Origin: Chitinophaga rupis | GTDB taxonomy: Bacteria; Bacteroidota; Bacteroidia; Chitinophagales; Chitinophagaceae | Assembly: GCF_900109685.1 (NCBI RefSeq) | Contig: NZ_FOBB01000001.1 | Span: 806,001-870,000 of the forward strand | Direction of reading: 5' to 3' | DNA length: 64,000 bases | Part shown: positions 34,669-44,402 of the stretch, piece by piece | How positions within the stretch are numbered: the first letter of the stretch is position 1 | Layout of the letters: the number at the start of each line of letters is the position of its first letter | Notes under the pieces: model-generated | What the model was told of the DNA's origin: nothing | Database searches by the model: none | Seen by the model: only the letters and a program-made list of their open reading frames with translations | Position numbers and translations under genes: made by a program

Positions 34669-35220
34669 CTAATTCAGCGTGCTATCCTGTACCGTTACCT
34701 GCCCGCGGGGGTTTATAATATTATAGTCGGAAAAATCCTGGTTAGATTCCAGGCCGGTGCCGTAAATAGTATCTGTTGGGGTGCTGATACGTACGGCTTT
34801 TTTAGAGAGGAACTTTCCTTTTTTGGAATCCCAGTTCAGTTCATGACAGTCCAGGCGTTTGCCTTCTTTATTGATCACCACTACACTATCCCTCAGGAAA
34901 ACATTATCGTCATTTTCATAGTACTTGCCATATTTAGCCGTTACAGTACTTTCCACCTGCAGGCTATCATTATAGGACAATACTTTTAAACCATTATTAA
35001 ACTCCACATAAGCAGGACGCTCCATGTATCTTTTCATAGTGGGAGCGGTGAGCTTGGCCCGTACCCGGCCTCCCTGGCTGTAAAGGGATTCAATTTTAAT
35101 CCCTTCCTCCACTGCGGCCGCACTCTGATCCAGCCGCATAATGGACTGCATGTCATTTTCACAGGCTACTAAGGAAAGAAGGAATATGGCCATGAGCGCC
35201 ATTTTCCGGACATTGATCAT
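34669..35220 (-). CDS. lptC: LPS export protein LptC (lipoprotein form)
   Basis: LptC bridges the inner-membrane LptBFG exporter to the LptA-type chain carrying lipopolysaccharide. I use the Met at 35220 (183 aa), giving a lipoprotein signal MINVRKMALMAIFLLSLVAC. The mature part has the OstA/LptC-like beta-jellyroll pattern: KIESLYSQGGRVRAKLTAP, ERPAYVEFNNGLKVLSYND, ESTVTAKYGKYYENDDNVFL and LDCHELNWDSKKGKF. Bacteroidota LptC proteins are often lipid-anchored, unlike E. coli. It starts 27 bp after the barrel gene, an operon. Confidence 0.85.
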   Translation of the reverse strand: MINVRKMALMAIFLLSLVACENDMQSIMRLDQSAAAVEEGIKIESLYSQGGRVRAKLTAPTMKRYMERPAYVEFNNGLKVLSYNDSLQVESTVTAKYGKYYENDDNVFLRDSVVVINKEGKRLDCHELNWDSKKGKFLSKKAVRISTPTDTIYGTGLESNQDFSDYNIINPRGQVTVQDSTLN

Positions 35221-35247
35221 ATTGGAACCGCTTTTCAACGCCGCAAA

Positions 35248-36543
35248 TTAATCATATTTCCGCTTAATAAACCAGCGGTCGTTTAAAGTAAAGCCTAATA
35301 CCATACGGTACCAGGTTTCTTTCAGCACGGTTTCTTTACTGCCACGGTGGCCTATTTCAAAAGCAATATTAATTACAGAGAACTGGTTGGAGTAGGCCTG
35401 CCTGCGCACCGGCAAACCGGCGCCAACGGAAAAACCATACACCGTCATATCCTGCCCGTTCAGCTTAAGATAGTCGGTACCGTAGTAACCGCCCACCCGG
35501 TAGGTTACTTTATTCCAGTAACCGTTTATGGCCCGGGCATTGGGAATAAACTGCCCACCCAGGCTCATTTTCCAGGAGTTGCGTACAGAGTCTTTTACAC
35601 CATAATTGCGGAACTGGTCCCACTTCTCCGTACTAAAATCCGCACCTACGCTCCAGCTATCTTCTTTATGCAGCATAATACCACCGGCCAGCTGTTGCGG
35701 ATATATGATCTTACCCCGTTCGCCCTTTTCGTAAAAGGCGGTATCCTGGGTGGTATATTCATTGGAGCTGGGATCAAAGATGAGGGTTTCCCGCATCTGC
35801 TCCCGCCGGCCGGAAAGTGTTTGTTTAAGGCTGCCTGAGGCACCCACGGTCAGGTCCAGGTCGTTACCCAGTTTAAACTTGTATTGCAGCCCCACATTAT
35901 AGAACAGGTGGCCATAACTTACACGCTGGGTATGTTTAGATGGGAATATATACTGGTTGGCCGGGTAAATGGCTTTGGTGCTGTTCTCAATATTCCCAAA
36001 CAGGTAGCCCACATTGGCACCTATGCTAAAGTTACCAATGCCAACGCCGGTACCGGCATAAAGCTGGTACAAACCGCCATTACCTTCATATTGGTAAGCT
36101 ACCGGCAGCTTCAGCGTATCAAAAAAAGTGATTTCACTATTCTGCAGTATGTTATAGGATACTTTGGTTACAGGCCGCAATCCCATCACCAGGCCCCACT
36201 TGCGGCGAATGGGAATACCCAGCTGCAGGTAAGAGAGGTTGCCAATACCGGAACGGAACTTCCGGTCTGCATCGGAAATTGTGCGGGCGCCACCTTCCAC
36301 CGCTATATCCAATGTGGTTAATACCAGGCTGGAATAGCTGGCCGGGTTGGCAAAGTTAACGGATTGGGGATCGCTGTAAGCTTGTGCTACGCCACCCATA
36401 CCGCGGTTAATAATATTCTGATTTATATTCTGATCACCTAAACCGTAGCGGGAATAAGGGGAATTATCCTGTGCAGCAGCCTTATTAGCTAACAGAAACA
36501 GAAAAGCCAGTAAGCAAAGAATGCCAGCTTTAGTTCTATGCAT
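35248..36543 (-). CDS. Outer-membrane beta-barrel protein
   Basis: A 431-residue protein with a signal peptide (MHRTKAGILCLLAFLFLLAN, cleavage after KAAA/Q) and the start DNSPYSRYGLGD that is typical of this Bacteroidota barrel family, followed by GMGGVAQAYSDPQSVNFANP. The latter resembles FadL/OmpP1-type barrels. Alternating strands continue to a C-terminal strand MVLGFTLNDRWFIKRKYD. It is transcribed with lptC, so an envelope-biogenesis role is likely; no substrate can be inferred. Confidence 0.75.
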   Translation of the reverse strand: MHRTKAGILCLLAFLFLLANKAAAQDNSPYSRYGLGDQNINQNIINRGMGGVAQAYSDPQSVNFANPASYSSLVLTTLDIAVEGGARTISDADRKFRSGIGNLSYLQLGIPIRRKWGLVMGLRPVTKVSYNILQNSEITFFDTLKLPVAYQYEGNGGLYQLYAGTGVGIGNFSIGANVGYLFGNIENSTKAIYPANQYIFPSKHTQRVSYGHLFYNVGLQYKFKLGNDLDLTVGASGSLKQTLSGRREQMRETLIFDPSSNEYTTQDTAFYEKGERGKIIYPQQLAGGIMLHKEDSWSVGADFSTEKWDQFRNYGVKDSVRNSWKMSLGGQFIPNARAINGYWNKVTYRVGGYYGTDYLKLNGQDMTVYGFSVGAGLPVRRQAYSNQFSVINIAFEIGHRGSKETVLKETWYRMVLGFTLNDRWFIKRKYD

Positions 36544-36710
36544 TGAGTTGATCGATTATTGGTTTACTGGTTTTAGCGAGCGCACTAATAGTTAACATAG
36601 CAATACCCACAGAAAATAGTCTGCAAATATCTACTTTTTAGGGAGGGATGCAAAAAAAACAAAATCGCCGACTGTTAAAACGTCGTTAAAAAGTGACTAT
36701 TCAGCTATTT

Positions 36711-37346
36711 TTATAGCCCTTCTGCCGATAAATTCCTGAAATGGCCGTTCAGCTTTACCCGTTCTTTCAGCTTTTCCATTTCAGCCATCAGGGGTATTAC
36801 TTTCAGCAGGTGGCGCTTTAAATATTCCAGGCGCTGCATTTCCAGGAACAGGTGCAGCAGCTCATATTCCTCCTCCAGGGAAAGGCCGGCATGGTGCGCC
36901 AGGTCATAGGCAGTCAGCTCCTCATCTGCCTTGCTGAAGGTTTTGCTTACCTGCAAAATATGGTGCAGCTCCCGGATGGCGTGCAACACCTGCTGGCGCA
37001 GGCGTGCGTGGGTTTTATTATTGTTTTCAGGGTAGTTTACAATAGCGCCGTCGTATAATTTATCGGGAATGGTTTTAATGATTTCCAGTACACGGAATAC
37101 GCTCAGGCCCTGGGTTACAATATCCATTTCACCGTTTTCATATTCTTTTTCTACGCGCAGCACCTGTACCAGCGTACCGTATTCTACGATCTTTTTATTC
37201 AGCACGGTAGGTATGCCAAAAGGTTTTTGATCCTTTACACACTCCTGTACCAGCTGCTTATACCGCGGTTCAAATACATGCAGGTTCAGCTGCTCCTGTG
37301 GGTAAACCACTATACCTAAAGGAAATATGGGAATGAAATTCGTCAT
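36711..37346 (-). CDS. Lon protease N-terminal (LON substrate-binding) domain protein
   Basis: A 211-residue stand-alone LON domain. The N-terminus FIPIFPLGIVVYPQEQLNLH followed by VFEPRYKQLVQ is the domain signature; YGTLVQVLRVE and DIVTQGLSVFRVLEI follow. The second half is helical with no AAA+ or protease domain, so it is not Lon itself. Stand-alone LON proteins probably bind substrates or act as adaptors; the precise role is unknown. It stands alone upstream of the barrel gene. Confidence 0.88.
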   Translation of the reverse strand: MTNFIPIFPLGIVVYPQEQLNLHVFEPRYKQLVQECVKDQKPFGIPTVLNKKIVEYGTLVQVLRVEKEYENGEMDIVTQGLSVFRVLEIIKTIPDKLYDGAIVNYPENNNKTHARLRQQVLHAIRELHHILQVSKTFSKADEELTAYDLAHHAGLSLEEEYELLHLFLEMQRLEYLKRHLLKVIPLMAEMEKLKERVKLNGHFRNLSAEGL

Positions 37347-37471
37347 AAGTAACTGCTAAGTTAAAAAATAATAGCCTACCCTTGCTATACGGTAAGCAGC
37401 GTATAGTTGGTTTTAAGGATTTTTAGTTATATTGATCACTTCAACCAAGATCCGGATTTAAAGTAAACGTT

Positions 37472-38428
37472 ATGACGCAGGACCCTACAACTGAACAGGA
37501 CACTGTTTTTGAGGTAGCTATTATTTTACTTAATTATAATTCTACGGATTATACGATTGGCTGTATACAATCTGTACAGCAGCATGCTGCACCGGGTTTA
37601 CGCTGGCAAATGGTTATTGTGGACAATGATTCTGAAGCGGCGCAGTACCGGCAGCTGGCTGGTTTTGTAGCCGGTATCCCCAATATCACCCTGGTAAAAA
37701 GTATGCTTAACCTGGGCTTTTCCGGTGGCAATATGTTAGGCGTTCAGCATGCCCGTGCCCGGTACCTGTACTTCCTGAATAATGATACTGTTTTTGAAAA
37801 TGATTGTTTATCCATCCTGTATAATTTTATGCAGGCGCAGCCGGATGCCGCCATGTGCAGCGGGCAAATGCTGAATGCGGAACGGCAGCCCATACGCACC
37901 TTTGGCTATTTTCCCACGCTTTCATTAAAGCTCCTGGGTTCAGGCCTGCTGCGCCTGTTACAGCCTCAGCACTTTCCGCGGCGCAACGGCGTATATATGC
38001 AACCGTTACAGGTGCCATTTGTTAGCGGAGCATCTATGTTCATCCGTTATGAAATGTTTGCAGCCATTGGCGGCATGGATACCAACTACTTTTTTTATTG
38101 TGAAGAAGAAGACCTGGCTTACACTTTCCGGAAAAAGGGCTGGCACTGCTACCTGGTACCGGAGGCCCGTTTTGTGCATTTTGTGAGTATGAGCACCCAG
38201 GTAAAGGCGGTGTTTTTACAGGAGTATTATTACTCCCTCATGTATTTTTTTTCCAAACATTTTTCCGCCCCCGCTTATCATGTATTGAAGTGGTGGTATT
38301 TCTTTAAACTATTGAGAAAGTGCTACAAAGGCGGTTTTTATGCACGTATTGCATGGATGATAGCGTTAAATGCGCCCCCTTATTATTCGTTAAGATTTAA
38401 ACAAAAAATACGCCTTGGTGGAACTTAA
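37472..38428 (+). CDS. Glycosyltransferase family 2 protein
   Basis: A 318-residue GT-A fold enzyme. It begins AIILLNYNSTDYTIGCIQSV, the GT2 start; VDNDS, NLGFSGGNMLG and the metal-binding region LFNND-like YFLNNDTVF follow, then SGASMFIRYEMFAAIGGMD and FFYCEEEDLAYTFRKKGW. This is the rhamnosyltransferase-like subgroup that builds surface polysaccharide. It lies just upstream of a GT4 gene in the same direction; both probably contribute to a cell-surface glycan. Confidence 0.92.
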   Translation: MTQDPTTEQDTVFEVAIILLNYNSTDYTIGCIQSVQQHAAPGLRWQMVIVDNDSEAAQYRQLAGFVAGIPNITLVKSMLNLGFSGGNMLGVQHARARYLYFLNNDTVFENDCLSILYNFMQAQPDAAMCSGQMLNAERQPIRTFGYFPTLSLKLLGSGLLRLLQPQHFPRRNGVYMQPLQVPFVSGASMFIRYEMFAAIGGMDTNYFFYCEEEDLAYTFRKKGWHCYLVPEARFVHFVSMSTQVKAVFLQEYYYSLMYFFSKHFSAPAYHVLKWWYFFKLLRKCYKGGFYARIAWMIALNAPPYYSLRFKQKIRLGGT

Positions 38429-38472
38429 ACGTTGAAAATTATATCTTCATTATTCAATAGCACAATACAATT

Positions 38473-39522
38473 ATGCCTCTAATAGGGCTGGACCTGGAAA
38501 AATTAAAATATCCGCATAATGGGCTGTTTACAGTTTGCTGGCAGTTAGGCCAACGCCTGCCCGCCCTTTTGGAGCAGGATGAAGAGCTATTGTACTATCT
38601 GCCGGCCGGCTTTAAAGGGTTTACGAATAACGCATGCTATAAGGCATTATACTACAAGTGGTACCACCGCTATTTTTTTCACCCGCCCAAAACCGCCGTA
38701 TGGCATGCGCTGCACCAGGATACCAATGTTTATCCCCGCAAACGTACGGGCAAGCTGGTGCTCACGATCCACGATCTTAATTTTTTACTGGACGAAAGAA
38801 AAGACGACCGCACTAAAACCCTGCTGCTGCGCCGTTTGCAGGAACAGGTAGATGAGGCGGACCGTATTGTTACTATTTCCCGGTTCACGTTTAATACCGT
38901 ACAGGAACATTTACGCGTAGCAAAAGAAAAATGCTGCATTATATACAACGGGGCCGATATCAAGGAATACCCCTCCTTTGACCAGCCCTGCTACCGGCCG
39001 GCAGCGCCCTTCCTGTTCTCGGTAGGTATGCTGATGCCCAAGAAGAATTTTCATGTGCTGCCTGCGCTGCTGCAGCATAACCAGTACGAGCTGCTGATTG
39101 CCGGCGCGCCGCATGGCGATTATATTAAAAAGATACAGGAAGAAGCCGCTTTATTTGGCGTAAGCAACCGCGTAAAGCTCTTAGGCCCCATTAGCAACCA
39201 GGATAAATACTGGTACCTGAAAAACTGTTATGCATACGTGTTCCCTTCCATTACAGAAGGTTTTGGAATACCGCCTATTGAGGCCATGCAGTTTGGTAAG
39301 CCTGTCTTTTTGTCAGACAAAACCAGCCTGCCGGAAGTGGGGGGTAACCATGCTTATTACTTCCGTGATTTTGATCCACACCATATGCAGCAGGTGTTTG
39401 AAGAAGGCATGCACCAATATGCCACCCAACACCCGCAACAGGCCATCATAGCCCATGCGCACCAGTTTAACTGGGACCGTATGACCCGGGAATACCTGCA
39501 TGTATACCGCAGCCTGTACTAA
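38473..39522 (+). CDS. Glycosyltransferase family 4 (GT-B) protein
   Basis: A 349-residue GT-B enzyme. It has VLTIHDLNFLL in the N-lobe, IYNGADIKEYP at the junction, and the C-lobe motifs FLFSVGMLMPKKNFHVL, RVKLLGPISNQDKYWYLKNC and the retaining GT4 signature FPSITEGFGIPPIEAMQFGK (two Glu of the EX7E type). It follows the GT2 gene by 44 bp. The donor sugar is not indicated by sequence. Confidence 0.92.
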   Translation: MPLIGLDLEKLKYPHNGLFTVCWQLGQRLPALLEQDEELLYYLPAGFKGFTNNACYKALYYKWYHRYFFHPPKTAVWHALHQDTNVYPRKRTGKLVLTIHDLNFLLDERKDDRTKTLLLRRLQEQVDEADRIVTISRFTFNTVQEHLRVAKEKCCIIYNGADIKEYPSFDQPCYRPAAPFLFSVGMLMPKKNFHVLPALLQHNQYELLIAGAPHGDYIKKIQEEAALFGVSNRVKLLGPISNQDKYWYLKNCYAYVFPSITEGFGIPPIEAMQFGKPVFLSDKTSLPEVGGNHAYYFRDFDPHHMQQVFEEGMHQYATQHPQQAIIAHAHQFNWDRMTREYLHVYRSLY

Positions 39523-39523
39523 G

Positions 39524-40399
39524 CTATTTCAGTATTTTATAGTTCCGGTAATCAAACAGGCGTTTGCCGGTTTTCTGCTCAATCCAATACAACAGGGAAT
39601 CTTTAAAAGAAAAACTTTTACGGCTGATGTCGCGCTCAAACTGCCAGTTGCGCGCAGCTATACGGCTTTGCATTACCTGCGGGTGCGCGCCTTTGAACAG
39701 GGCCAGCGAATCCACCATGCCGTAGTCAAATTCACCGGTTAACAAACGTTCCTGCAAGGCCTGCTCATTATTACCGTAATATAAGTGGTGAGAGTTATTT
39801 TGTTTTTGCGCCTGTAATGCGGGGTCTTTTACCCAACCGTAGTGATAGATCTCTGCCTGCACCGGTTTTACCAGCAGCTTCTGTCCCTCCCTGCGAAAGC
39901 CCTGTGCATCATTATAGGAGCGGATCTGTTTATTATTACGGATCACGCGGATCTCGTTTTTGTACCAGGTGCGGGAATCGCCTACATAATCATAGCTGCC
40001 ATAAAAATGCACGTAGTTGAACAACAATCCTTCTACCCGTTTATCATCCCGGTATTGCTGCATGGCAGCGCGTATGTTGTCATAACCTTTTTCATGCACT
40101 ACTTCATCAGCCTGTATGTAAAAGGCCCAGTCGGCATCAGCGCCCACGGCATCAAAAGCTTTGTTGGTTTCTACGGCCAGCACACGCCCGCCTTCTTTCA
40201 GGGAATCGTCCCAAATGGTTTGTATAATGCGGATCTTCGGAGAGCCGATGGATTGAATAAGCTCCAGCGTATTATCATCAGAATTACCTACACTTACCAC
40301 TACCTCATCACATAAGGGCAAAATAGACTGTATGGAAGCCACCACCGGGTAATCATATTTTATGGCGTTACGTACAAAGGTAAATCCCGTTACTTTCAT
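39524..40399 (-). CDS. Glycosyltransferase, GT2-like
   Basis: A 291-residue protein starting MKVTGFTFVRNAIKYDYPV at the Met at 40399, which begins the domain directly (an ATG 69 bp upstream is less likely because it reads into the divergent meaB region). CDEVVVSVGNSDDNT and FYIQADEVVHE are the nucleotide-sugar and metal-binding segments of the 'glycosyltransferase-like' GT2 group that begins 'vtgfTfvRNai'. It is convergent with the GT4 gene, with only one base between the stops, and makes a cluster of three transferases. Confidence 0.88.
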   Translation of the reverse strand: MKVTGFTFVRNAIKYDYPVVASIQSILPLCDEVVVSVGNSDDNTLELIQSIGSPKIRIIQTIWDDSLKEGGRVLAVETNKAFDAVGADADWAFYIQADEVVHEKGYDNIRAAMQQYRDDKRVEGLLFNYVHFYGSYDYVGDSRTWYKNEIRVIRNNKQIRSYNDAQGFRREGQKLLVKPVQAEIYHYGWVKDPALQAQKQNNSHHLYYGNNEQALQERLLTGEFDYGMVDSLALFKGAHPQVMQSRIAARNWQFERDISRKSFSFKDSLLYWIEQKTGKRLFDYRNYKILK

Positions 40400-40456
40400 G
40401 TAATGATGATTAATGTGCCGGAGCGAAGGTATAAAGGAAATCTTTATTTTGCACCT

Positions 40457-41356
40457 ATGTTGCACCATCCAGCAGAGATACCTGACCTGAAAACACTGGC
40501 CCGCCGCATTTCATTGGTAGAAAATGAAGCGCCGGGCTATATACAGCTGCTGGAACAATTGCCCACAGACAGCCCCACGCGGGTAATAGGTATTACCGGC
40601 CCGCCCGGCGCCGGCAAAAGCACGCTGGTGAATACGCTCATCCAAACGCTGGTGGATCAGCAAAAGCGGGTGGCTATTATTGCGGTGGACCCATCTTCCC
40701 CCTTTAACTTTGGCGCCCTGCTGGGCGACCGCATCCGTATGAGCCAGCACTTTAACAATGAACAGGTGTTCATACGCTCTATGGCCAACCGGGGTGCATT
40801 AGGCGGCCTGAGCCCCAAGATCATTGAAGTAAGTGATGTAATAAAAGCCGCAGGATTCGATTACCTGTTTATAGAAACCGTTGGCGTAGGCCAGAGTGAA
40901 GTGGATATTGCGGGCATTGCCACCACCACGGTAGTAGTGGTAGTACCGGAAGCCGGTGATGAGATACAAACGATGAAAGCGGGGCTGATGGAAATTGCCG
41001 ACATATTTGTAGTGAACAAGGCAGACCGTGATAATGCAGATGCGTTTGTAAAAAACCTGCGCCTGTTATCTGCAGAAAGACATCATAATAGCGGCTGGCA
41101 AATACCTGTGCTTAAAACCATTGCCACCCGCGATGAAGGGATTCATGAATTGATACAAGCCATTGACCGGCACCAGCAACAAATGGATCATAAAGAGCGG
41201 CATGCCTTGCTGCTGGCGGAAAAGGCCTGGCAGCTGATACAACACCGGCGTATGCAGGATGTAAATAAAAAGGCGCTGCAGCAACAAATATTACAGGAGC
41301 TGGAAGGGGGTACGTTTAACCTGTATAAGCTGGTGATGAAAAATGTAAAATATTAA
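40457..41356 (+). CDS. meaB: Methylmalonyl-CoA mutase-associated GTPase MeaB
   Basis: MeaB is a G3E-type GTPase that protects and loads cobalamin in methylmalonyl-CoA mutase. The 299-residue protein has the P-loop ITGPPGAGKSTLVNTL, AVDPSSPFNFGALLGDRIRM, MANRGALGGLSPK and ETVGVGQSEVDI, with NKADRDNA as the guanine-specificity motif. The start at 40457 matches the family; an earlier in-frame ATG (40403) overlaps the divergent gene. The mutase genes are not in this window. Confidence 0.93.
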   Translation: MLHHPAEIPDLKTLARRISLVENEAPGYIQLLEQLPTDSPTRVIGITGPPGAGKSTLVNTLIQTLVDQQKRVAIIAVDPSSPFNFGALLGDRIRMSQHFNNEQVFIRSMANRGALGGLSPKIIEVSDVIKAAGFDYLFIETVGVGQSEVDIAGIATTTVVVVVPEAGDEIQTMKAGLMEIADIFVVNKADRDNADAFVKNLRLLSAERHHNSGWQIPVLKTIATRDEGIHELIQAIDRHQQQMDHKERHALLLAEKAWQLIQHRRMQDVNKKALQQQILQELEGGTFNLYKLVMKNVKY

Positions 41357-41407
41357 ACCGGCGAAGGAGGTTCATAGAGACCATTTAAAAGACTTTATGA
41401 ACGAGAT

Positions 41408-41460
41408 AAATGTAAAAGGGAAATGCAGCCCATCAGTCGCCGCATTTCCCTTTTACATTT
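41408..41460. terminator. Bidirectional terminator between meaB and the ClC gene
   Basis: A perfect 19-bp stem (41408-41426 with 41442-41460) with a 15-base loop lies between two convergent genes, with an A/T-rich outer stem on both sides. Confidence 0.85.
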
Positions 41461-41464
41461 CCTG

Positions 41465-43342
41465 TTATCTTAACACGCCATTTTTGATCAGCACTTTCAT
41501 TACCTGCCGTTTAATGGAGATATTACGGCTGCTGGTTTCATCGGCATCTTTCGCAAGGTGGTAAGCATTAAACACAGTACGGTAGCTGATCAACCCTGTC
41601 AGTAATTTATCAGGCCCACTGACCACCGGTAAAATATCCTGCTGGTGGCGGGCCATCAGGTCTACAGCAAAACGCAGGGAACTATCTTCCTGCACCGTTA
41701 CCATATTGGTATGCGTAACATAAGTAACAGAGGCATCTTCCGGCGTATCGGGCAGCAGCACATCTTCCATTTTAATGATCCCTATCAGCTGCTGATGCGC
41801 ATCTACCACAGGGTATGCCAGCTCATAACCACCCAGCTTATTTTCGTATAACCAGTTCCGTAGCTCGCCAATGGTATTCTCCTGGCTTATCATTACCAGC
41901 TTGTTCACCATGGCTTCTTTTACGGGAATACCTTCCAATGGGTCCGGTTTGTAGGTATGCGGTGTCAGAATGCCGCGGCGGGCAATTTTCTCTGTCATAA
42001 TTGTATTGCGCATCAGGAAGAAGGAAACGAAATAAGAAGCTACGCAGGCGCCGATCAATGGCAGCAGGGTATCCCCGTCGCGGGTAGTTTCCAGCGCAAA
42101 AATAATAGAGGTAAGCAAGGCGCGGGTAGAACCGGCAAACATAGCCGCCATACCTATTAAGGCTGCTACAGATATGTTGATAGCTACGCTGGGAAATACC
42201 ATTTGCAGCATCAATGCAATGAATACGCCGCAGGCGCCGCCAATGGTAAGCAAGGGCGCCAGGGTACCGCCGGAGGTACCGCTGCCTAAAGAAAAAGACC
42301 AGGATATAAACTTCAGCACGCCCAGCACAAACAACATGTGCAGGGTTACCTGGCCAGTCAGCAAATTATCAATATTCACATATCCCACCCCTAAAGTGGC
42401 CGGCGCAAAATAACCTACTACCCCTACCACCAGGCCGCCAATGGTAGGCCACCACATCCAGTGAATGGGCAGCTTTTCAAAACCATCTTCTATAGCATAC
42501 ACTGCTTTGGTAACCAATGCAGCCAGTAAGCCAATAACCACTCCAATGGCGGAATAGGCCAGCAGCGCAGTATTGGTGGGTGCTGTAACATCCGGCATGG
42601 TAAATACCGGCGCACCGCCCCAGTATAAATGATGAAAGGCTGCACCGGTAATACAACCCAATACAACCGGGATAATACTGCGGGGCGAGAATTCGAACAG
42701 CAATAGCTCAATAGCCAGGATCATGGCTGCCAGCGGGCTCCCGAATATACAGCTCATACCGGCTGCAGCGCCTGCGGCCAGCAATATTTTGCGCTCGTTG
42801 GCCGTGATCTTTAATACCTGGCCAATAAAAGAGCCCCAGGCGCCCCCGGTAGCAATAATAGGCCCTTCTGAACCAAAGGGACCACCGGTACCAATGGAAA
42901 TGGCTGCGGAAAGAGGTTTCAGGAAAGTGATAATGGGTTTAATACGGCTTTTATTCACCAGCACCTGCTCCATCGCTTCCGGTATGCCATGCCCGCGGAT
43001 GGCGGCAGAACCATAACGCGCCATTAAGCCTACGATCACGGAGCCGATCACCGGTACAGCTATTACCCAATAGCCCAGCTGGTTATGCAGGGGCGTGCCT
43101 TCCCCTACAGAAAGGCGGCCATAGAACGCCAGGTTGGTGATAAAGTTAATGAGCAGTAACAGCACCTTGGCAATTAAGCTGATAATAGCTGCATTCAGCA
43201 CGGTTAAGACAGATAAATACAAAACCCTTGTAGTGTTGATCCCCGCAGGAGGTTGTGCCACATGGGCATCTGCCAGCGCAGGGTCCATAGAAGGAGATAC
43301 CGGAATACCACTCCGGTTAAGGGTAAAAAAAATGTTCTTCAT
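41465..43342 (-). CDS. ClC-family chloride channel/antiporter with C-terminal CBS pair
   Basis: A 625-residue integral membrane protein. The start at 43342 (MKNIFFTLNRSGIPVS) is preferred; upstream in-frame codons up to 43498 are AT-rich and unlike the family. ClC signatures: RGHGIPEAME (GSGIP region), GGPFGSEGPIIATGG with the gating Glu, and GSGTSGGTLAPLLTIGG. About ten membrane segments precede a C-terminal pair of CBS domains (about 490-610), expected to bind adenine nucleotides. It may work as Cl- channel or H+/Cl- exchanger. Confidence 0.92.
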   Translation of the reverse strand: MKNIFFTLNRSGIPVSPSMDPALADAHVAQPPAGINTTRVLYLSVLTVLNAAIISLIAKVLLLLINFITNLAFYGRLSVGEGTPLHNQLGYWVIAVPVIGSVIVGLMARYGSAAIRGHGIPEAMEQVLVNKSRIKPIITFLKPLSAAISIGTGGPFGSEGPIIATGGAWGSFIGQVLKITANERKILLAAGAAAGMSCIFGSPLAAMILAIELLLFEFSPRSIIPVVLGCITGAAFHHLYWGGAPVFTMPDVTAPTNTALLAYSAIGVVIGLLAALVTKAVYAIEDGFEKLPIHWMWWPTIGGLVVGVVGYFAPATLGVGYVNIDNLLTGQVTLHMLFVLGVLKFISWSFSLGSGTSGGTLAPLLTIGGACGVFIALMLQMVFPSVAINISVAALIGMAAMFAGSTRALLTSIIFALETTRDGDTLLPLIGACVASYFVSFFLMRNTIMTEKIARRGILTPHTYKPDPLEGIPVKEAMVNKLVMISQENTIGELRNWLYENKLGGYELAYPVVDAHQQLIGIIKMEDVLLPDTPEDASVTYVTHTNMVTVQEDSSLRFAVDLMARHQQDILPVVSGPDKLLTGLISYRTVFNAYHLAKDADETSSRNISIKRQVMKVLIKNGVLR

Positions 43343-43747
43343 GGTCAATGATCTCGTAATATAATTTGTATCAGAAAAAGCGCGGGTATATCTGTAAGTG
43401 AGCTCAAAACTATATACTGATGACCATAACCGCAAATAAAATGGGCTCACCGGTAGTATTATATATAATATTATAGTGCAGACAGACCTCATTATCATCC
43501 GGCATTTGTCGTGTTATGTGCGACGTAATGAGTTAATGAATTGTTAAGCGAAATGCTTAGCTAAATTGGACAACTACTGCAGTATTCATTATTATAAACT
43601 GTATATAAATTGATTTTACATACAATAAAAGCTAAATACAATGAAATTAACCGGGTGAACGAAATGTTAAAGATTTTGTTAGTTAGGAGCCCTTATTATA
43701 TTTGTAAGGTACAAAAATGGGTTGCGACCCCACCTAAAAATACATCT
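43343..43747. other. Divergent promoter region between ClC and protoglobin genes
   Basis: About 400 bp without a gene. It holds the protoglobin promoter at 43675-43704 and an AT palindrome (TATTATATATAATA) near 43.46 kb on the ClC side. Confidence 0.6.
43675..43704 (+). promoter_or_regulatory. Promoter of the protoglobin gene
   Basis: TTTG (43675-43678) lies 18 bp from TATATTTG (43697-43704), close to the full Bacteroidota -33/-7 pair. It is 43 bp before the ATG at 43748 and argues against translation from in-frame codons further upstream. Confidence 0.65.
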
Positions 43748-44329
43748 ATGATAAATGGCAAGCGTTATGAAAGTACGTCGGCCGGTATTACCTCATCCAC
43801 TTTGAGTTTACGGGAGCTAGTTTTAATAAAACGCATGTTACTGTTTACCCGTGAAGATGAACGGTATTTACAAATGGCCGGTGAAATACTTTCCGATCAA
43901 TCAGAAACAATATTAGACATTTGGTACGATCACATGGTTGCCAACGATTACCTGGCCCATTATTTTACCCGGGATGGTAAGCCGGATGCCGAATACCTGC
44001 GTACCCTGCGTCCCCGTTTTGGCAGCTGGATACGGCAATTATGCCAGCGGCCTGCTGATAATCCCTGGTCCCAGCTTGAACAGGCCATTGCTCAACGCTA
44101 CCAGGATCAGGCGGTGCCTACCCCGCAAATGCCCGACCTTCCGGCTGTTTTCCTGCGCTACCTGGTCACCTTCATTTACCCGGTAACCAATGCTATCCGC
44201 CCTTTCCTGAGTAAAAACGGCCACCAGCCCGAGGAAATTGAAAAAATGCACCAGGCCTGGTTTAAAGCTGTAAGCCTGAGCGTAATCCTGTGGACGTATC
44301 CTGATCCTGTTGCACAACAGCCCTGCTAA
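43748..44329 (+). CDS. Protoglobin-family protein
   Basis: A 193-residue single-domain globin of the protoglobin/globin-coupled sensor family. It starts MINGKRYESTSAGI; LILIKRMLLFTREDERYLQMAG-like and SETILDIWYDHMVANDYL helices follow. The C-terminal half, FLRYLVTFIYPVTNAIRPFL then EIEKMHQAWFKAVSL, is typical. In relatives as I recall them, the segment before it ends 'RHH' and supplies the proximal heme His. Here it reads AIAQRYQDQ, with Tyr118 at that place, so heme ligation may differ. No signalling domain is attached. Likely gas or redox sensing/handling. Confidence 0.8.
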   Translation: MINGKRYESTSAGITSSTLSLRELVLIKRMLLFTREDERYLQMAGEILSDQSETILDIWYDHMVANDYLAHYFTRDGKPDAEYLRTLRPRFGSWIRQLCQRPADNPWSQLEQAIAQRYQDQAVPTPQMPDLPAVFLRYLVTFIYPVTNAIRPFLSKNGHQPEEIEKMHQAWFKAVSLSVILWTYPDPVAQQPC

Positions 44330-44402
44330 CACTGCTCTCCTTATTTACCCGTATCAACTTATTGGAATCCTCTGAAAACTATTTGAACCATAACCATACA
44401 CT

